DNA from: Capsicum annuum
Lineage: Eukaryota > Streptophyta > Magnoliopsida > Solanales > Solanaceae
Direction of reading: 5' to 3'
DNA: 64,000 nt
Assembly: GCF_002878395.1 (NCBI RefSeq)
Contig: NW_025892616.1
Location: forward strand, 273,281 to 337,280
Part shown: positions 33,951 to 46,285 of the stretch, piece by piece
Layout: each line of letters begins with the position of its first letter
Position numbering within the stretch: the first letter of the stretch is position 1
Translations under genes and position numbers: made by a program
Notes under the pieces: generated by a model
The model's database searches: none
The model's input: the letters and a program-made list of their open reading frames with translations, nothing else
What the model was told of the DNA's origin: nothing

Positions 33951-34750
33951 CTATGTGTACATCTACTAGTTCAAGTTTTTGTAGCATTATGTATGGAAAA
34001 TATATGTATACCCGGCAAGGTCTGAAGATGATTCAATGATAATAGATATGATGCTACTGTTTATAATAATGATGATCATGGTATTATAGATTCTATTGCA
34101 TTTATTCTTGCATGTATATTACCTATCACCAGTATATGCCTATATCTATCAGCTCATTGGGGGGTTTCATCGGTAAGGGTGATGACTTTGCCTTATGGTA
34201 TGTTGTATATTGATTGAACCTTTTGAGCCTGGGGCGATGGGGGTACATGATAGGCTCGGCTAGGTATTTGACTGTCTATACTATCTAGTTACTCACATTG
34301 CTAATTGACATTGTTATTACCATTGTTATGATATTTGTTATGGCAAGTTTATGACAGATTGGTCATTGACTCAGTATTGAGACTTGAGGTATGATTCTGG
34401 CCCCTTTCATCTTCTGATTATATTACTTATGCATGACCAGCTGGTGACTTTTTATTTGGAATAGAACCCTGAGTATTCTAGCTCTAGTTTCTGCTATGAT
34501 TATGGGGTTTTAAATAGCTAGTCTAATGATTTAGGTCTTAAATTACTGATCCCTCCCAGCCATGAATGACATTTGATTCATCGAGAAGTTCTCAGATTAA
34601 ATTTGGGTCTATCAGTGTTCATTATCTTTCCTTACCAACTTTGAGTACAAGATTGGATTTCTCGAGTAGGTTAGGCATTTTCCTATGCTATATCCTTCTG
34701 AGTAGGTCATAGTACATGGAGTTATTAGAGGACTAGCATTGCCACTCTGT

Positions 34751-34763
34751 TTGGTGTTAGAGC
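34751..34763 (+). other. Decayed primer binding site of element C (tRNA-iMet type)
   Basis: TTGGTGTTAGAGC differs from TTGGTATCAGAGC by two transitions. It sits after the LTR end and before a leader (CACCTAATGGTAGTAGGG). Confidence 0.65.
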
Positions 34764-35007
34764 ACCTAATGGTAGTAGGGTTTTCCTTATTTAAGACCAT
34801 CGATTATGTGAAATCCATAGAGACAACACATATTGAAACTCACAAAGCTAGAAGTGAGAGACTGTGCCATCAATATAGTGTTATTGGTATTTCATCTGGG
34901 AGTGGGGATCCTTCCACTAGAGGTTAGTTTCACTCACAACCTATCATCCCTACGTAGGTAGTATTTCAGACTATGAGTGGTTCTCAGATTAGTCATGATG
35001 ATCATAG
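34764..35007 (+). other. Leader and start of internal region of element C
   Basis: 244 bases after the primer site, interrupted by G. An open frame at 34739-34927 has no recognised domain. The last five bases, CATAG, are the left target duplication of G. Confidence 0.5.
35003..35007 (+). repeat. Target-site duplication of element G (left copy, CATAG)
   Basis: CATAG precedes TGATGAG at 35008. An identical CATAG follows the 3' LTR at 53026-53030. Confidence 0.92.
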
Positions 35008-35317
35008 TGATGAGTGGTGAATTTACCACTCATTTATATCAAAAATTTGTACACACTACTATGATTAAAGGTATGAATGAGACAATCTTGTTAGTTGAAT
35101 GCACTAATTTTTGTATTTTACAGGTATACAGGTAATAAAAGAAATGATGTGGAAGTGAGCTTTAATGGGATCAAAAATGAGAAAAGAAGTGCAAAAGCTA
35201 GAAGATCCTGGGCAGGGGATGGTCTCAATTACCAGAATCATAAGTTGAGAGCCGTGATTACAGCCAATCAAATTAGGTCAAAGCCAGTAATTGCGATGAG
35301 ATGAAGGTAATTATGGT

Positions 35318-35333
35318 GCCCATGATCATGGGC
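35318..35333. promoter_or_regulatory. 16-base palindrome upstream of the TATA box in G 5' LTR
   Basis: GCCCATGATCATGGGC is a perfect palindrome about 115 bases before the TATA box. A second palindrome family member (CCACGATCGTGG type) lies in the 3' LTR and 3' region. Possible regulator-binding site; no experiment supports this. Confidence 0.4.
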
Positions 35334-35448
35334 AAGATACTATGATCGTGGCAAAGCGGGTTATAGCTCAGTGGCAAAAGTATAATTGCACATAACTAGT
35401 TTCAAATCAAAAAGAGGAGAAAATCCCTTTATTTAGGGATTCATGAAC

Positions 35449-35458
35449 TATAAATTGA
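35449..35458 (+). promoter_or_regulatory. Predicted TATA box in G 5' LTR
   Basis: CTATAAATTG. The 3' LTR has the decayed CTAGAAATTG at the aligned position near 52572. Confidence 0.5.
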
Positions 35459-35880
35459 GGGTTTTAGCTGGGAAAAATCCTTCAACTTTTGGGTAAGATT
35501 CTTGTGCTTAATTTTCAAGTTTATTTAGTTGTAATTGGAGTGAAGTTAAAGGATATTCTTATTTTTCATCCTCAATGGAAACTTTGAAGGATCAATTTGG
35601 TATATTCTCTTTATTTAACTTCATGAGTAGTGAAATTTTCTTGTCTTGGGATTGTGTTCAACTATAGTGTAATTATGTATGGGTTGTGATGTATTTGTGT
35701 AGATTCTAGTTTGTTTATGATGGGTTTTAGTATTGATTTCTTGAATTAGTTGGGGTTTCTGGGTGAAAACCCCAAATGCCAAAAATGGATTATGGGTGAA
35801 AACACCAAGTTCTTAAAAGCTCACACCATCTTCGAAAAAGGGATATGGATGAGAAGTCAATAGTGGATAATAGTAGATAT

Positions 35881-35885
35881 AGTAT
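35881..35885 (+). repeat. Target-site duplication of element F (left copy, AGTAT)
   Basis: AGTAT occurs here and at 45697-45701, flanking LTRs of near-equal length (2386 and 2385 bases). Confidence 0.95.
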
Positions 35886-38271
35886 TAAAACACCTTTGGT
35901 TTTGAACCTTAGAAAATTTCTCATTTTTTTGCTTATGGACATCATACGACTTGGGGTACTTTTTGTATGATGTGGTAGGGTTTGGTTGGTCTTGGTAGTA
36001 TGGTGACCAGTATGGGTTGGCTAGTTTTTGTCCAAGGTATGATTAGAACATACAAGTCATATATTAGGGTACGAGGGTTAGGTGTCAATCATATTTTTCC
36101 CTAAGTTTAGTCTAGGTGATTCTATTCTGCCTAGGGTATGATTCCATGGTACCAATCAAATAGATTGGTACGGTTTTGCTTGGGTGGTCGTATGTTGGAC
36201 AACATTGGGGTCCAAGGAGAGGACTAGGGTATGAGATAAGGGTACCACTCATACCCTAAAATATGGTTAGGCTGGGGTGGTCGTACCATCATGCGGGAAT
36301 TTTTAAGCAGTTTAAGTTAGGGGTAATCTGTACATTTCCCCTCTTAACCTATTATGACCCCACGACATAAATCACCTTTTAGGGCTTCATTAACCTACTT
36401 GCAATCAATCAAACTCTCTTAAACACTATCAAATTCTCTCAAGGCTCTTGGGTTAAGGAAGGCTAGGGTTTCCTTCAAGGTGGTCAATTTGGGACTTAAA
36501 AGGGTAATTTGTCTCTATCATCTTCTTAATATAAGGCATGTTACTGCTCCCTTATTGTTAGTTCCAACTAAAATCATATTTTATGAATTGTTTTCATGGC
36601 ATAAATGTTGTATGGTTTTGGGTTTTCAAATATTTGATGGGAATTTTGGTTACAATGGTTGGTCATAATTTTCCCATGTCTTTTACTTGTGGTTTTCATT
36701 TATAATGGTTGTTTGAAAAATTGGTTTCATGGGAATGGCTAATTGGTATTTGGTTTTGTCTTTGGAAACACTATTCCCCCAACTTGTTTGATAACATGTC
36801 TATGAGAATGTTTTTGGTTAAATTGTTGGACTTCACTAAATTATGCATGGTATAACTTGGTAATGGACCCCTAAATTGTATAAATGGTTTAAATGGTGTG
36901 GAATAGTTAAATGGAAAGGTCTTAATAGTTATGGTTGGTCCAATTGAAAGCCTTGTGGGGTACAAGAAAATCCTCCAAGAAAACTTAATAACAATCATCT
37001 TATGGGGTATATGGGATTCTCCTAAGTCAACTTAATAATGTAATCTATGGTACATGGGAATCCCTTCTTCTTAAAAAAGATGGATAAGGACATTACTTAA
37101 AAGTTATAGTTGGTATGAAGATACCATTACTTATAGCCTTGGTTAATAATAAATGAAATGGCAATTTGGTTGTGTGGAAATAGTTTTAATTAGGGAATAA
37201 TGGTGGGGTGTGATAGCTAACTGTGAAGGTGTGAGTTAAATGGATGGGCATTGGAAAGTCATGTTTGCCAATATAAGGATTGGTCATGGCGACCATATAT
37301 GAGACTTATGGGGTATGCGGGGATCCTCTCAGTACACTTGTACATATGTATCATGGAGAGCAGAGGGTACTTGAGAATCCCTAAGTCCTATGTTATCTCT
37401 CATTCATTTGTCTACATTCATCGAGGACTGTTTAAGGGGTTACACTGACCCATATAGCCCGTGGGTGGTTCTAGGATGGTTAAGCTACATATACCCAGGT
37501 TAATGGTTTTAAAAGCATGCTAAATCCAATTCTCTTTCCCAGCATAGTTATATATATGTATGTATGGTTTTGAAAGTATATGGTTGATTTACTTAGTTTT
37601 AAAGGTTGGCATTATTTTATCCTTATCTTGAGCGCATGCTAGCATTTACCTGCTAACCCACTCCAGGTGTTGTATCCCCATACCGTGCAGGAACTTACCA
37701 TTCTACTCCTCCTGCTTAGTAATTAGATTTGAGATCAGCTGCTGGATTAAAATAGTAAGTTCCATATTTTGGAAGGCTCCATTGCATATCATGGATGTCT
37801 TTATATACTTTGGTTATTTCATAAACATTGGTTTTTGCTATAGTTGAGGGGCATATCCCAGTTAGATATTATTTTACTTTTGGTTAGAGGCTTTATGGGA
37901 CTAATATGGGTTGGTATGGGTGGTGTCGGAGTGGTGTCAACCTTAGTATTAGCATTAGTATTAGGGTTGATACCATTTGAATGTATTTATGATTGTTCCA
38001 TCCTATTATGTTATGGACTCGTACTTGGTTATTATTTTGGCTTTGATATGGTTATTGGTTGGGTGTTGGATTGTTGGACTTTTTTGGGTTAGTCATGGAT
38101 ATTGATCTATCCCAAAATCTAGAATTGTACAAAATGCAATCTTGTTATATGTTTGAAATTCATCTGATTCAGGGTACGTGTTTGGAGGTTGGGCTGGTAA
38201 CGGGGGTGGTCCTCAGTCCTGGTTGGACTTGCGATGCCCATTATGATAAGGCCCCAGTTTGGGTTATGTCA
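35886..38271 (+). repeat. 5' LTR of element F (2386 bp)
   Basis: It aligns end to end with 43312-45696. The first dinucleotide has decayed from TG to TA here. It ends GGGTTATGTCA before the primer site. A TA run lies near 37549-37565. Confidence 0.94.
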
Positions 38272-38273
38272 AG

Positions 38274-38286
38274 TTGGTATCAGAGC
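38274..38286 (+). other. Primer binding site of element F (tRNA-iMet)
   Basis: TTGGTATCAGAGC, an exact match to the initiator tRNA-Met complement, two bases after the LTR. Confidence 0.93.
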
Positions 38287-38479
38287 TTTAGGTTCATGGT
38301 CAATTGGGAGTCCACAAAGCAATGTCAGTTAGAGTTTCTTTTAAGAGTATGTAGTGTGCCACACTCATAAGAGAGTGGCTACAAGGCATTTAGAAATATT
38401 TCTCTCTTTGTGTTTTATTTTTAAACTTGGAGTCCAAGTTCTAGAATCTTCTATATTTCTGATTGTGCAACTTTTAGAT

Positions 38480-39780
38480 TATGCCTCGATGATCTAATGC
38501 ACATAGAAACTTCTCTATCCTAACTAGGGAAATAATGATGGGATATGTTCTACTCATAGGATCCACACTCGGTTTAGGGGATGAGTCCCTAACTTTTTTA
38601 GAGTTCCACCAGTTCCTTCTAGTCCTTCCTAGGCTTCTCAGGCAGACGTGATGAATGCAGAGTTTCATTAGTTGATCCATAAGATTGATTAGTTAGTAGC
38701 TTTTTAGGCTGAGCCTGGTGCATCTGGTATAACATCTTCTGAGGCTACAATCATTGGTTAATTTATGAGGTTAGGTCCTTCAACTTTTACTGGTGTTAAT
38801 GTAGAGAAGGATCCTTCAACTTTTACTGGTGTTAATATAGAGAAGGATCCTCAAAGTTTACTGGATGAGATGGAAAATATCTTCAAGGTCATATGGGCCA
38901 CAAATGTAGAAGGGGTGGATTTTGTGTCCTATTAGGTAAATGATGTGCCTAACCAATTGTGCGAGGAATGGGATCAGGCAAAGGGTAAGGTTGATGAGTT
39001 ATCTTTGTGGGAGACTTTCTCTAACGATTTTCTAGATCGCTTCCTTAGGAGTTAAGAGAAGCAAAAGCAGAGAAATTTATTAATCTAAAACAAGGGAAGA
39101 TATCCATCAAGGAGTATGCCTTGAAATTTCACCAGTTGTGTAGGTATGCTCTAGAATTAGTATCGGATATGAGGACTAGGATAACAAATTTTTCTTCAGG
39201 ACTGTCTGATGAGTTTATCCTTAAAAGCAAGATTGTATTACTGATCAAAGACATGGATATCTCCAGGTTGGTTGTTCATATCCAATAGGTAAAGAAGGAA
39301 AAGAAAAGGCAGGCTGAGGTAGAAGAAAAAAAGGTAAGAAGTTTAAATTCTCTGAGCAGGGTGGTGGTCAATAGTAAAGTGGGAGAAATAGAGATAAGTG
39401 ACCAAAGAAATGAGGGTTCTGGTTCTTTCTCCAAAGCTATTGCTCCCTAACTGAAGCAGTTAGAAGACAGGCGTCAGTAGAGTGGCAATAACTTTAGGGC
39501 ACAAGGTTCCAAATTTCAAACTAGTAGAGCTTAGTCATCTTCATTATGTCCTCCTTGTAGGTTTTATGGTTGGTTGAATTAGGGTTTTTATGATAGGAGG
39601 GGGAAGGTGCTTCAAATGTGGTCAGCTAGGCCATATGCTTAGAAATTATCTAGTTGGTAAGGTAGCATTGGGGGAGAATAGGGTTCCAATTGCCCTTTCA
39701 TATACTTCTGCACCCAATGGTGCTGCTTCTGTATCTATTTCTACTTTTGGTACCGACAAAGGAAGAATAGGTTATATGGT
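38480..39780 (+). pseudogene. Gag (element F)
   Basis: The start is probably at 38480 (MPR, followed soon by a stop). Gag core pieces: PSTFTGVNVEKD (duplicated in tandem at 38777-38848), then LLDEMENIFKV, WDQAKGKVDELSLWETFSND, FLDRFLRS. A Lys/Glu-rich stretch lies at about 39290-39340. The zinc knuckle at about 39607-39650 reads CFKCGQLGHMLRNY, with its last Cys replaced by Tyr. Several frames are involved. Confidence 0.82.
38777..38848 (+). repeat. 36-bp in-frame tandem duplication in F gag
   Basis: Units at 38777-38812 and 38813-38848 differ at one base and duplicate 12 residues (PSTFTGVNVEKD, PSTFTGVNIEKD). Confidence 0.9.
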
Positions 39781-40592
39781 CTTACATCCCGACAGGAGTC
39801 TAAGGTATTGCTAGATAACGTGACTGGTATGTTACAAATCTTTTCTCATGACATGTATTATTTAATTGATCCAGGGTCCACTCTCTCTTATGTGACCCCA
39901 TTTATGGGTTTGTCTTATTTTTTTGATCCTGAGGTTATTTTAGATCTTTTTGTATTTCTACCTCGATAGGTAACTCTATCGTTGCTATAGATTCTATAGA
40001 GGGTGCGTGGTATTTTTTGGTAATAAGGAGACTTTGGTGGATTTTTTTCAAATTGGACATGGTGGATTTTGATGTCATTCTGGGGATGGATTGGTTACAC
40101 TCGTGTTATTTGTCATTAGACTATCGGACCCGTAAGGCTGTCTTTAGGTTCCCTGGTGATCCAGTTATTGAATGGGAGTGTGGTTCCCTAGCTCCTAAGG
40201 GGAAGTTTATATCATATCTTAAAGTTTGGAGGTTAATCTCAAAAGGGTGTCTATATCATTTGGTTCGAGTTAAAGACTCTAACTTGGAAGGTCCTTCTTT
40301 GCACTCAGTTTTGGTGGTGAATGAGTTTCCTAAGGTCTTTCTGGATGATCTTCCTGGTGCTCCTCCGGATAGGGAGATTGAGTTTGGGATTGATTTGGTT
40401 TTGGAAACTCGTCCAATATCTATTCCTCCATATAGAATAGCTCCAACTGATTTGAAGGAACTCAAGAAGCAACTTAAGGATCTTTTAGATAAGGGTTTCG
40501 TTCATCCTACTGTGTCCTCATGGGGTGCACCGGTGTTATTCGGCATAAGAAGAATGGTTACCTTCGGATGTGTATTGACTATCGATAGTTGA
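39781..40592 (+). pseudogene. Aspartic protease and RT start (element F)
   Basis: The protease C-terminus is at about 40056-40100 (FDVILGMDWLHSCYLSLDYR). The linker ISKGCLYHLVRVKDSNLEGP leads into the RT N-terminus with DLPGAPPDREIEFGIDLVLE, PYRIAPTDLKELKKQLKDLL and SSWGAPVLF. After about 40545 the frame shifts ([13 protein letters not shown] continues in another frame). The protease active site near 39850-39900 is broken by stops. Confidence 0.85.
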
Positions 40593-41000
40593 ATAAGGTA
40601 ACGATTAAGAATAAAATCCGCTTCCTAAAATAGATGACTTGTTTGATCAGTTTCAAGGTGACAAATTCTTTTCAAAAGTAGATATTTGGTCTGGGTATCA
40701 TCAGCTTAAGATTAGGGAGGTGGATATCCCTACGATGGCATTTCATACTCGATATGGGAACTTTGAGTTCTTAGTTATGTCTTTTAGTTTGACCAATAAC
40801 TAGGTGACATTTATGGATTTAATGAATAGGGTATTCCATTAGTTGCTGGATCTGTTTATCATTGTGTTCATTGATGACATTTTTGTGTACTCAAAAAGTG
40901 AGGTGGATCATGCCTATTGCCTCTTTGTGGAGTTGCAATCACCTTGAAAGAGCAACAGTTGTATGGCAAATTCTCAAAATGTTAATTCTGGTTGAATGAT
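40593..41000 (+). pseudogene. Reverse transcriptase core (element F)
   Basis: [38 protein letters not shown], and the catalytic box IVFIDDIFVYS at about 40857-40895, both Asp kept. Stops occur near 40801, 40843 and 40946. Confidence 0.88.
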
Positions 41001-41690
41001 GCCATTTTTTTGGGTCATATTATTTCTCGTGGGGGGACCATGGTGGATCTATAAGAGGTGGAAGTGATAAAGAAGTGGCCTAGACCCACGACTCCAGATG
41101 ACATTCAGAGCTTCTTGGGTTTGGTCAGGTACTATAGGATGTTTGTGAAGAGAATTTTTATGATAGTTGCCCCATTGACTAAGTTGACTCAGAAGAAGGT
41201 AAAGTTCTCCTGGTCGGATTCTTATGAGGGTAGTTTTGAGAAACTGAAGGATAAGCTAACTTTGGCTTTGATTTTGACCTTGCCTGAAGGCAATGAATGG
41301 ATTGTGGTTAACTTTGATGCATCCTAGGTGGGACTTAGCTGTGTTTTGATGCAGCATAGTATGGTGAATGCCTATGTTTCTAGGCAATTGAAGGTGCATG
41401 AAAAAAATTATCCAACTCATGATCTGGAATTATTAGCTGTGGTGATTGCATTGAAAATTTTACGTCACTATTTGTATGAAGTGTACGTGGACATTTTCTT
41501 AGATCATAAGAGTTTAACCTCGGGCAGGAAAGATGGCTTGAGATTCTCAAGGACTAGGATATTAGTCTTCACTACCACCCAGGTTAGGCTAATGTGGTTG
41601 TTGATGCTCTTAGAAGATTGTCCATACGAGTTTAGCTCATGTAGAAAAGGAGAAGTGAGAATTGGTGAAGGATATTCACCACTTAGCTAA
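41001..41690 (+). pseudogene. RT connection and RNase H (element F)
   Basis: VIKKWPRPTTPDDIQSFLGL, KVKFSWSDSYEGSFEKLK, then RNase H with Asp in VVNFDAS, Glu in [10 protein letters not shown] and Asp in IFLDHKSL. A stop splits the domain at 41325-41327. A frameshift follows near 41525. Confidence 0.87.
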
Positions 41691-42690
41691 TCTTGGAGTT
41701 TTCCTTTTGGACTTCGAGAATATTGGTGTGTTGGTACGGAAAGTAGTTCGGTCATCTCTTGGTGCAGAGATCAAGGAGAAGCAAATGCTAGATCCTGTCT
41801 TGATGAAAATAAAGGGTGATGTAGGTAGGAAAAAGGTAATGTTATTTGAGATTAGTAGTGATGGTACCTTGCAGTACAAAGGGAAGTTATGTGTTCCTGA
41901 CGTCGATGGCTTGCGAGAAAGGATATTGGCTGAGGCGCTTGAGTTGTGCTACATTGTTCATTATGGTTCATTGGTGGAATGGTATGAAGAAGGATGTGGC
42001 TGAGTTTGTGGCCAAATGTTTTGTGTGTCAACAAGTGAAAGTTGAGCACATAAAGCCTAGAGGCTTGTATCAGGAAATTAAATTGCCTAAATGGAAATGG
42101 GAAGTGATCAACATTGATTTTGTTACCGGTTTTCTTTGGTCTCGAAACTAATTTGATTCAGTTGATTTATTATGGATAGGATGACAAAGTCGACTCACTT
42201 CTTTCCATTGATGACCTACTTTTTAGTTGAGGATTATGCGAGGTTGTATCTTCATGAGATTTTGAAGCTACATGGGTTACCTATTCTGATCATATCTGAT
42301 TATGGTATGTAGTTTTCAATACACTTTTGGCTATCATTTCAGAAGAGGTTGGGTTCTATGTTTTTTTTTAGTACTGTTTTTTACCCACAGATGGACGGTC
42401 AAGCAGAAAGGACTATTCATACATTGGAAGATAGGCTTCGTACATGTGTGATTGATTATGGTTGTAATTGGGTTGAGCATCTACCTTTTGTAGAGTTTTC
42501 TTACAACAATAGCTATCATTCTAGTATTTGGATGTACTCTTTTGAGGCAATGTATGGTAGGAGATGTAGATCTCCTATTGTGTGGTTTGAACTTGGTAAG
42601 GCAGATATGTTTGGCCGAGATTTGGTTTATTGGACTATAGAGAAGGTAAAGGTGATTCATGATAGGCTTAAGGCTACCCAAAGTTCCTAA
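41662..42690 (+). pseudogene. Integrase (element F)
   Basis: The spacer and HHCC finger end in KCFVCQQVKVEHIKP at about 42016-42058. The catalytic Asp is in VINIDFVTGF at about 42110, the second Asp is in IISDYGM near 42296, and the Glu is in DGQAERTIHT at about 42400. EAMYGRRCRSPIVWFELGKA follows. Frame changes and a stop at 42309-42311 interrupt it. Confidence 0.88.
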
Positions 42691-43085
42691 AAGTCCTATG
42701 AGAATGTAAGGCATAGGGACATGGAGTTTGAGGTTAGGGATAGCGTGTTCCTAAGGTGTCTCCCATGAAGGGAGTAATGCATTTTTTTTTGTTTAAAAGA
42801 AGCTCAACCCTTAGTATGTTGGTTCTTATGAAGTTTTGAGGAGGGTTGGTAATATTGCATATGAATTGGAGTTCCCTTCCAGTTTGATCTCCATTCATCC
42901 GGTATTCCATGTCTCTATGTTAGGAAAGTATATAGGTGATCCTTCATCGGTTGTTCCTTTGGCGGGATTAGGTATCTAGGATTCTCTATCTTGGATCGGA
43001 AAGTTCATTGGTTGCGGACCAAGGATGTATCTTTGGTTAAGGTTCTATGGAGGAACCGCAAGGTGGAAGAAGCTACTTAAGAAGC
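42691..43085 (+). pseudogene. Integrase C-terminus and chromodomain (element F)
   Basis: Decayed segments of the MKGVMRFGKK-type block at about 42762-42800, then HPVFHVSMLGKY in shifted frames near 42895. The chromodomain-like end is SILDRKVHWLRTKDVSLVKV and VLWRNRKVEEAT at about 42980-43078. Confidence 0.75.
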
Positions 43086-43311
43086 GGAAGAAGAAATAAA
43101 TTCTGCATTTATTTTCATGCTCCATATATTCGTGCGGAAGTAATGTGTCTTGATCGCATCTTTCTTTCCTAACTTGGTTAAAGGAAGGCTGATTTCCTTA
43201 CATCTTTGATTTTGAACTTAGATAAAGGTTGGAATGGTTATGTTGGGGTGTAATTCATGTTTGTACTACCTTGTACACTATTCGGGGATGAATGCTCCTA
43301 GTGGGGAAGAC
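43086..43311 (+). other. 3' untranslated region and polypurine tract of element F
   Basis: No ORF. It ends in CTAGTGGGGAAGAC immediately before the LTR. Confidence 0.7.
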
Positions 43312-45696
43312 TGTAACACGCTGGGTTTTGATCCTTAGAAAATTTCTTAGTTTTTAGCTTCTAGACATCGTACGACTTGGGGAACTTCTTGCATGATGTG
43401 GTATAGTTTGGTTGGTCTTGTCATATGGTGACAAGTGTGGAAGGATGGTTTCTATCCAAGGTACGGTTGGACCATACAAATAGTATGATAGGGTATGAGT
43501 GGTAAGGTTTCAATCGTATGTTGCCCTAAGTTTAGTCTAGGTGATTCTATTCTTCCTAGGGTACTATTTCATGGTATTAATCATATGGTTGGGTATGGTT
43601 TGTCTTGGGTGGTCGTATGTTAGACATTGTTCGGGTCCAAGGGGAGGCCAAGAGTATGAGATAAGGGTACCACTCGTACCTTAGGGTATAGTTGGGGTAG
43701 GGTGGTCATACCATCATGTGGGAATATTAAGCAGTTTAAGTTGGGGGTAATCTGGACATTTCCTCTCTTAATCTATTATGACCCCACGACATAAATCACC
43801 ATTTTGGGGCTTTATTAACCTATTTGGAATAAATCAAACTCTCTTAAACACTCTCAAATTCTCTCAAGGCTCTTGGTTAAGGAAGGCTAGGGTTTCCTTC
43901 AAGGTGGTCAATTTGGGACTTACAAGAGTGATTTCTCTTTGTCATCTTCTTAATCTAAGGTATGTTACACCTCTCTCATTGTTAGTTTCAACTAAAGGCA
44001 TGCTTTATGAATTATTTTCATGGAATAAATGTTGTATGGTTTTGGGTTTTAAAATACATGTTGGGATTTTTGGTTACAATAGTTGTTTATGGTTTTCCCA
44101 TGTCTTTACTTGTGGTTTTCATATTATAATGGTGGTTTGAACAATTGGTTGCAAGGGAATGGCTAATTGGTGCTTGGTTTTGGTTTTGGAAACACTATGC
44201 CCCCAACTTGTTTGATAAAATGTCTATGAGAATGTGTTTGGTTAAATTGTTGGACATTCATTAAAATATGCATGGTATAACTTGGTAATGGAGCCTAAAT
44301 GGTATAAATAGTAGAAATGGTTTAGAATGGTTAAAAAGTAAGGTCTTAGTGGTTATGGTTGGTCAAGTCAAAAGCCATATGGGGTGCAAGGGAATCCCTC
44401 AAGCAAATTTAATAACAAACATCTTGTGGGGTACATTTGATTCCCCCAAGTCAACTTAATAATGTAATCTATGGGTACATGGGAATCTCTTCTGCTTAAA
44501 AAGGATGGCTAAGGACATTCCTTGAAAGCTATAGTCAGTATAACAATACTACTACTTATAGCCTTGATTAATAATAAATGGAATAGTAGTCTTGTTGTAT
44601 GGAAATGGTTTTATTTGTGTAATAATGGCGCGGTGTGATAGCTAATGTTGAAGGTGTGAGTCTAATGGACGGACACTGGACACTCAAATTTGTTGACATG
44701 AGGATTGGTCATGGCGACCATATAAGATACTTACAGGGTACACGAGAATCCCCTAAGTGCACTTGTACATATGTATCATGGAGAGTGAAGGGTACTTAGG
44801 AATCCCCTACTCCAATGGTATTTTAGGTTCGTGTGGCTACACGCATCAGGGCTCGTTCATGGGGTTACACTGGACCTATATAGCCCATGGGTAGTTATAG
44901 AATGGTTAAGTTACACATACCCATGTTAATGGTTTTAAAGGCATGCTAAACCCGGTCTGCTTTTCCAGCATGCTTTTATATATATATGGTTATGAATGCA
45001 CATGGTTAGTTTACTTGGTTTTGAAGGTTGTCAATATTTTTTCCTTAACCTGAGTGCATGCTAGCGTTTACCCGCTAACTCGTCTTCGGGTACAGTATCC
45101 CTATGCGATGCAGGAACCGGTTGTTCTATTCGTACTGCTTCGTGATCAAATTTGTGATTAGCTGTTGGATTGAAGTGGTGAGCTTCCATATTTTGGAAGG
45201 TTCCATTTCATATCATGGATTGTCTTTATATACTCTGGTTATTTCATAGACATTTGTTTTGGCTATGGTTTGGGACATGTCCCAAGTGGATATTGTTTTA
45301 CTTTCAGTTAGAGTTTTTATGGGGCTACTATGGATTGGTATGGGTGGTGTCAGTAGTGGTGTTAGCCTTTGTATTGGCATTGGTATTGGAGCTGATACCG
45401 TTTGACTATATTTATGGTGTTCCATCCTATTATGTTATGGACTCGTACTTGGTTATTTTTTTGGTTTTGGTATTGTTATTGGTTGGGTATTAGATGGTTG
45501 GAATTTCTTTGGGTTGTCACAGTTATAGACCGATCCTACAGTCTGGAATTGTACAAAATGCTACCATTTTATATATTCAGAATTTGTTCGACTCAGGGTA
45601 CGTATTTGGAGTTTGGGTTGGGTAACATAGGTGGTCCTCGGTCCTAGTTGGACTTGGGATGCCCATTATAATAAGGCCTAAGTTAGGGTCGTATCA
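43312..45696 (+). repeat. 3' LTR of element F (2385 bp)
   Basis: It starts TGTAACACGCTGGG and ends GGGTCGTATCA. In a 200-base sample, about 6 in 100 bases differ from the 5' LTR. TA run near 44974-44988. Confidence 0.95.
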
Positions 45697-45701
45697 AGTA
45701 T
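45697..45701 (+). repeat. Target-site duplication of element F (right copy, AGTAT)
   Basis: Identical to 35881-35885. The G LTR resumes directly after it. Confidence 0.95.
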
Positions 45702-46265
45702 GTTCTCCTTTCACTATCTTATAAATAAGGATGAGTAGAGAATTAACTGTCTTGGGCATCTTTCTAGAAATAGGGTTGCCTAAGAGGTTTTAGATGGTTC
45801 TAATTTCTTTACCCATGAGGTACCCGAAAGGGTGGATGGGTGTTAACCTTGATGCTTTATTTACACAGTAGCCTTAAGGACCTTCAACCTATCCCACCAT
45901 GTCGTTGATGACTAAAATTTGGAACCAATCGTCATGCAACCATACATAACTTTCCCTTAGGTAGACATAATCCCAAGGCTTGTCTAGTATTATATTGTCA
46001 CTCACAATTGTTGTCTTTAGCTTGATTAAATCAAATAGACTTTGGTAAATCACTTCCCAAACCAACTAACCACCCTCCACCCCCCACCCCTATTTTACTT
46101 CATGCATTTCGCTTTGTTTACACTATAGGCATACACTTAGAAGCTATTAAAACCTATAAGTTTGAGGACTAGACTTAATCCTCCAGGATTCAACCTCAAT
46201 ATTAGTTGAGAATTATTGACAATGATCGTCTTATATCCAAATTATGGTATAGGTGAGCATGATCA
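45702..46265 (+). repeat. 5' LTR of element G, second part
   Basis: From about 46103 (TTCATGCATTTCGCTTTG) it aligns with 52860-53025. The preceding 400 bases have no partner in the 3' LTR, which carries a deletion. Ends in GATCA. Confidence 0.87.
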
Positions 46266-46268
46266 AAA

Positions 46269-46285
46269 TGGCATCATTGTCGGGG
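46269..46285 (+). other. Primer binding site of element G (tRNA-Asp type)
   Basis: TGGCATCATTGTCGGGG matches the tRNA-Asp complement TGGCGCCGTTGCCGGGG except for four transitions, as expected for CpG/5mC decay. tRNA-Asp priming is characteristic of Athila. Confidence 0.8.

Larger units (their letters stand above)
31975..34747 (+). repeat. 5' LTR of element C, second part
   Basis: It continues the LTR of C after D. 31975-32420 aligns with 56877-57735. It runs on for about 2.3 kb with no partner in the window, because the 3' LTR is cut by B. It ends a few bases before the primer site at 34751. It contains two zones of short tandem repeats (32610-32980 and 33795-33950). No credible ORF. Confidence 0.72.
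35008..35885 (+). repeat. 5' LTR of element G, first part
   Basis: From about 35038 it aligns with 52155-52860 of the 3' LTR. A 16-base perfect palindrome GCCCATGATCATGGGC lies at 35318-35333 and a TATA box at 35449-35458. The last five bases, AGTAT, are the left target duplication of F. Confidence 0.9.
35886..45696 (+). mobile_element. Ty3/gypsy chromovirus (element F), full length with both LTRs
   Basis: 9,811 bases: LTR, perfect tRNA-iMet primer site, gag, protease, RT, RNase H, integrase, chromodomain, purine tract, LTR. Many stops and frameshifts break the coding region, although catalytic Asp/Glu residues of RT, RNase H and integrase are still readable. It inserted in the 5' LTR of G. 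K at 7010-9052 belongs to the same LTR family. Confidence 0.95.

Noticed and set aside
38274..38286. tRNA gene fragment (match to tRNA-Met 3' end)
   Set aside because: Only the 3' acceptor complement is present, at the LTR edge, so it is a primer binding site. The same holds at 29111, 34751, 46269 and 59402.
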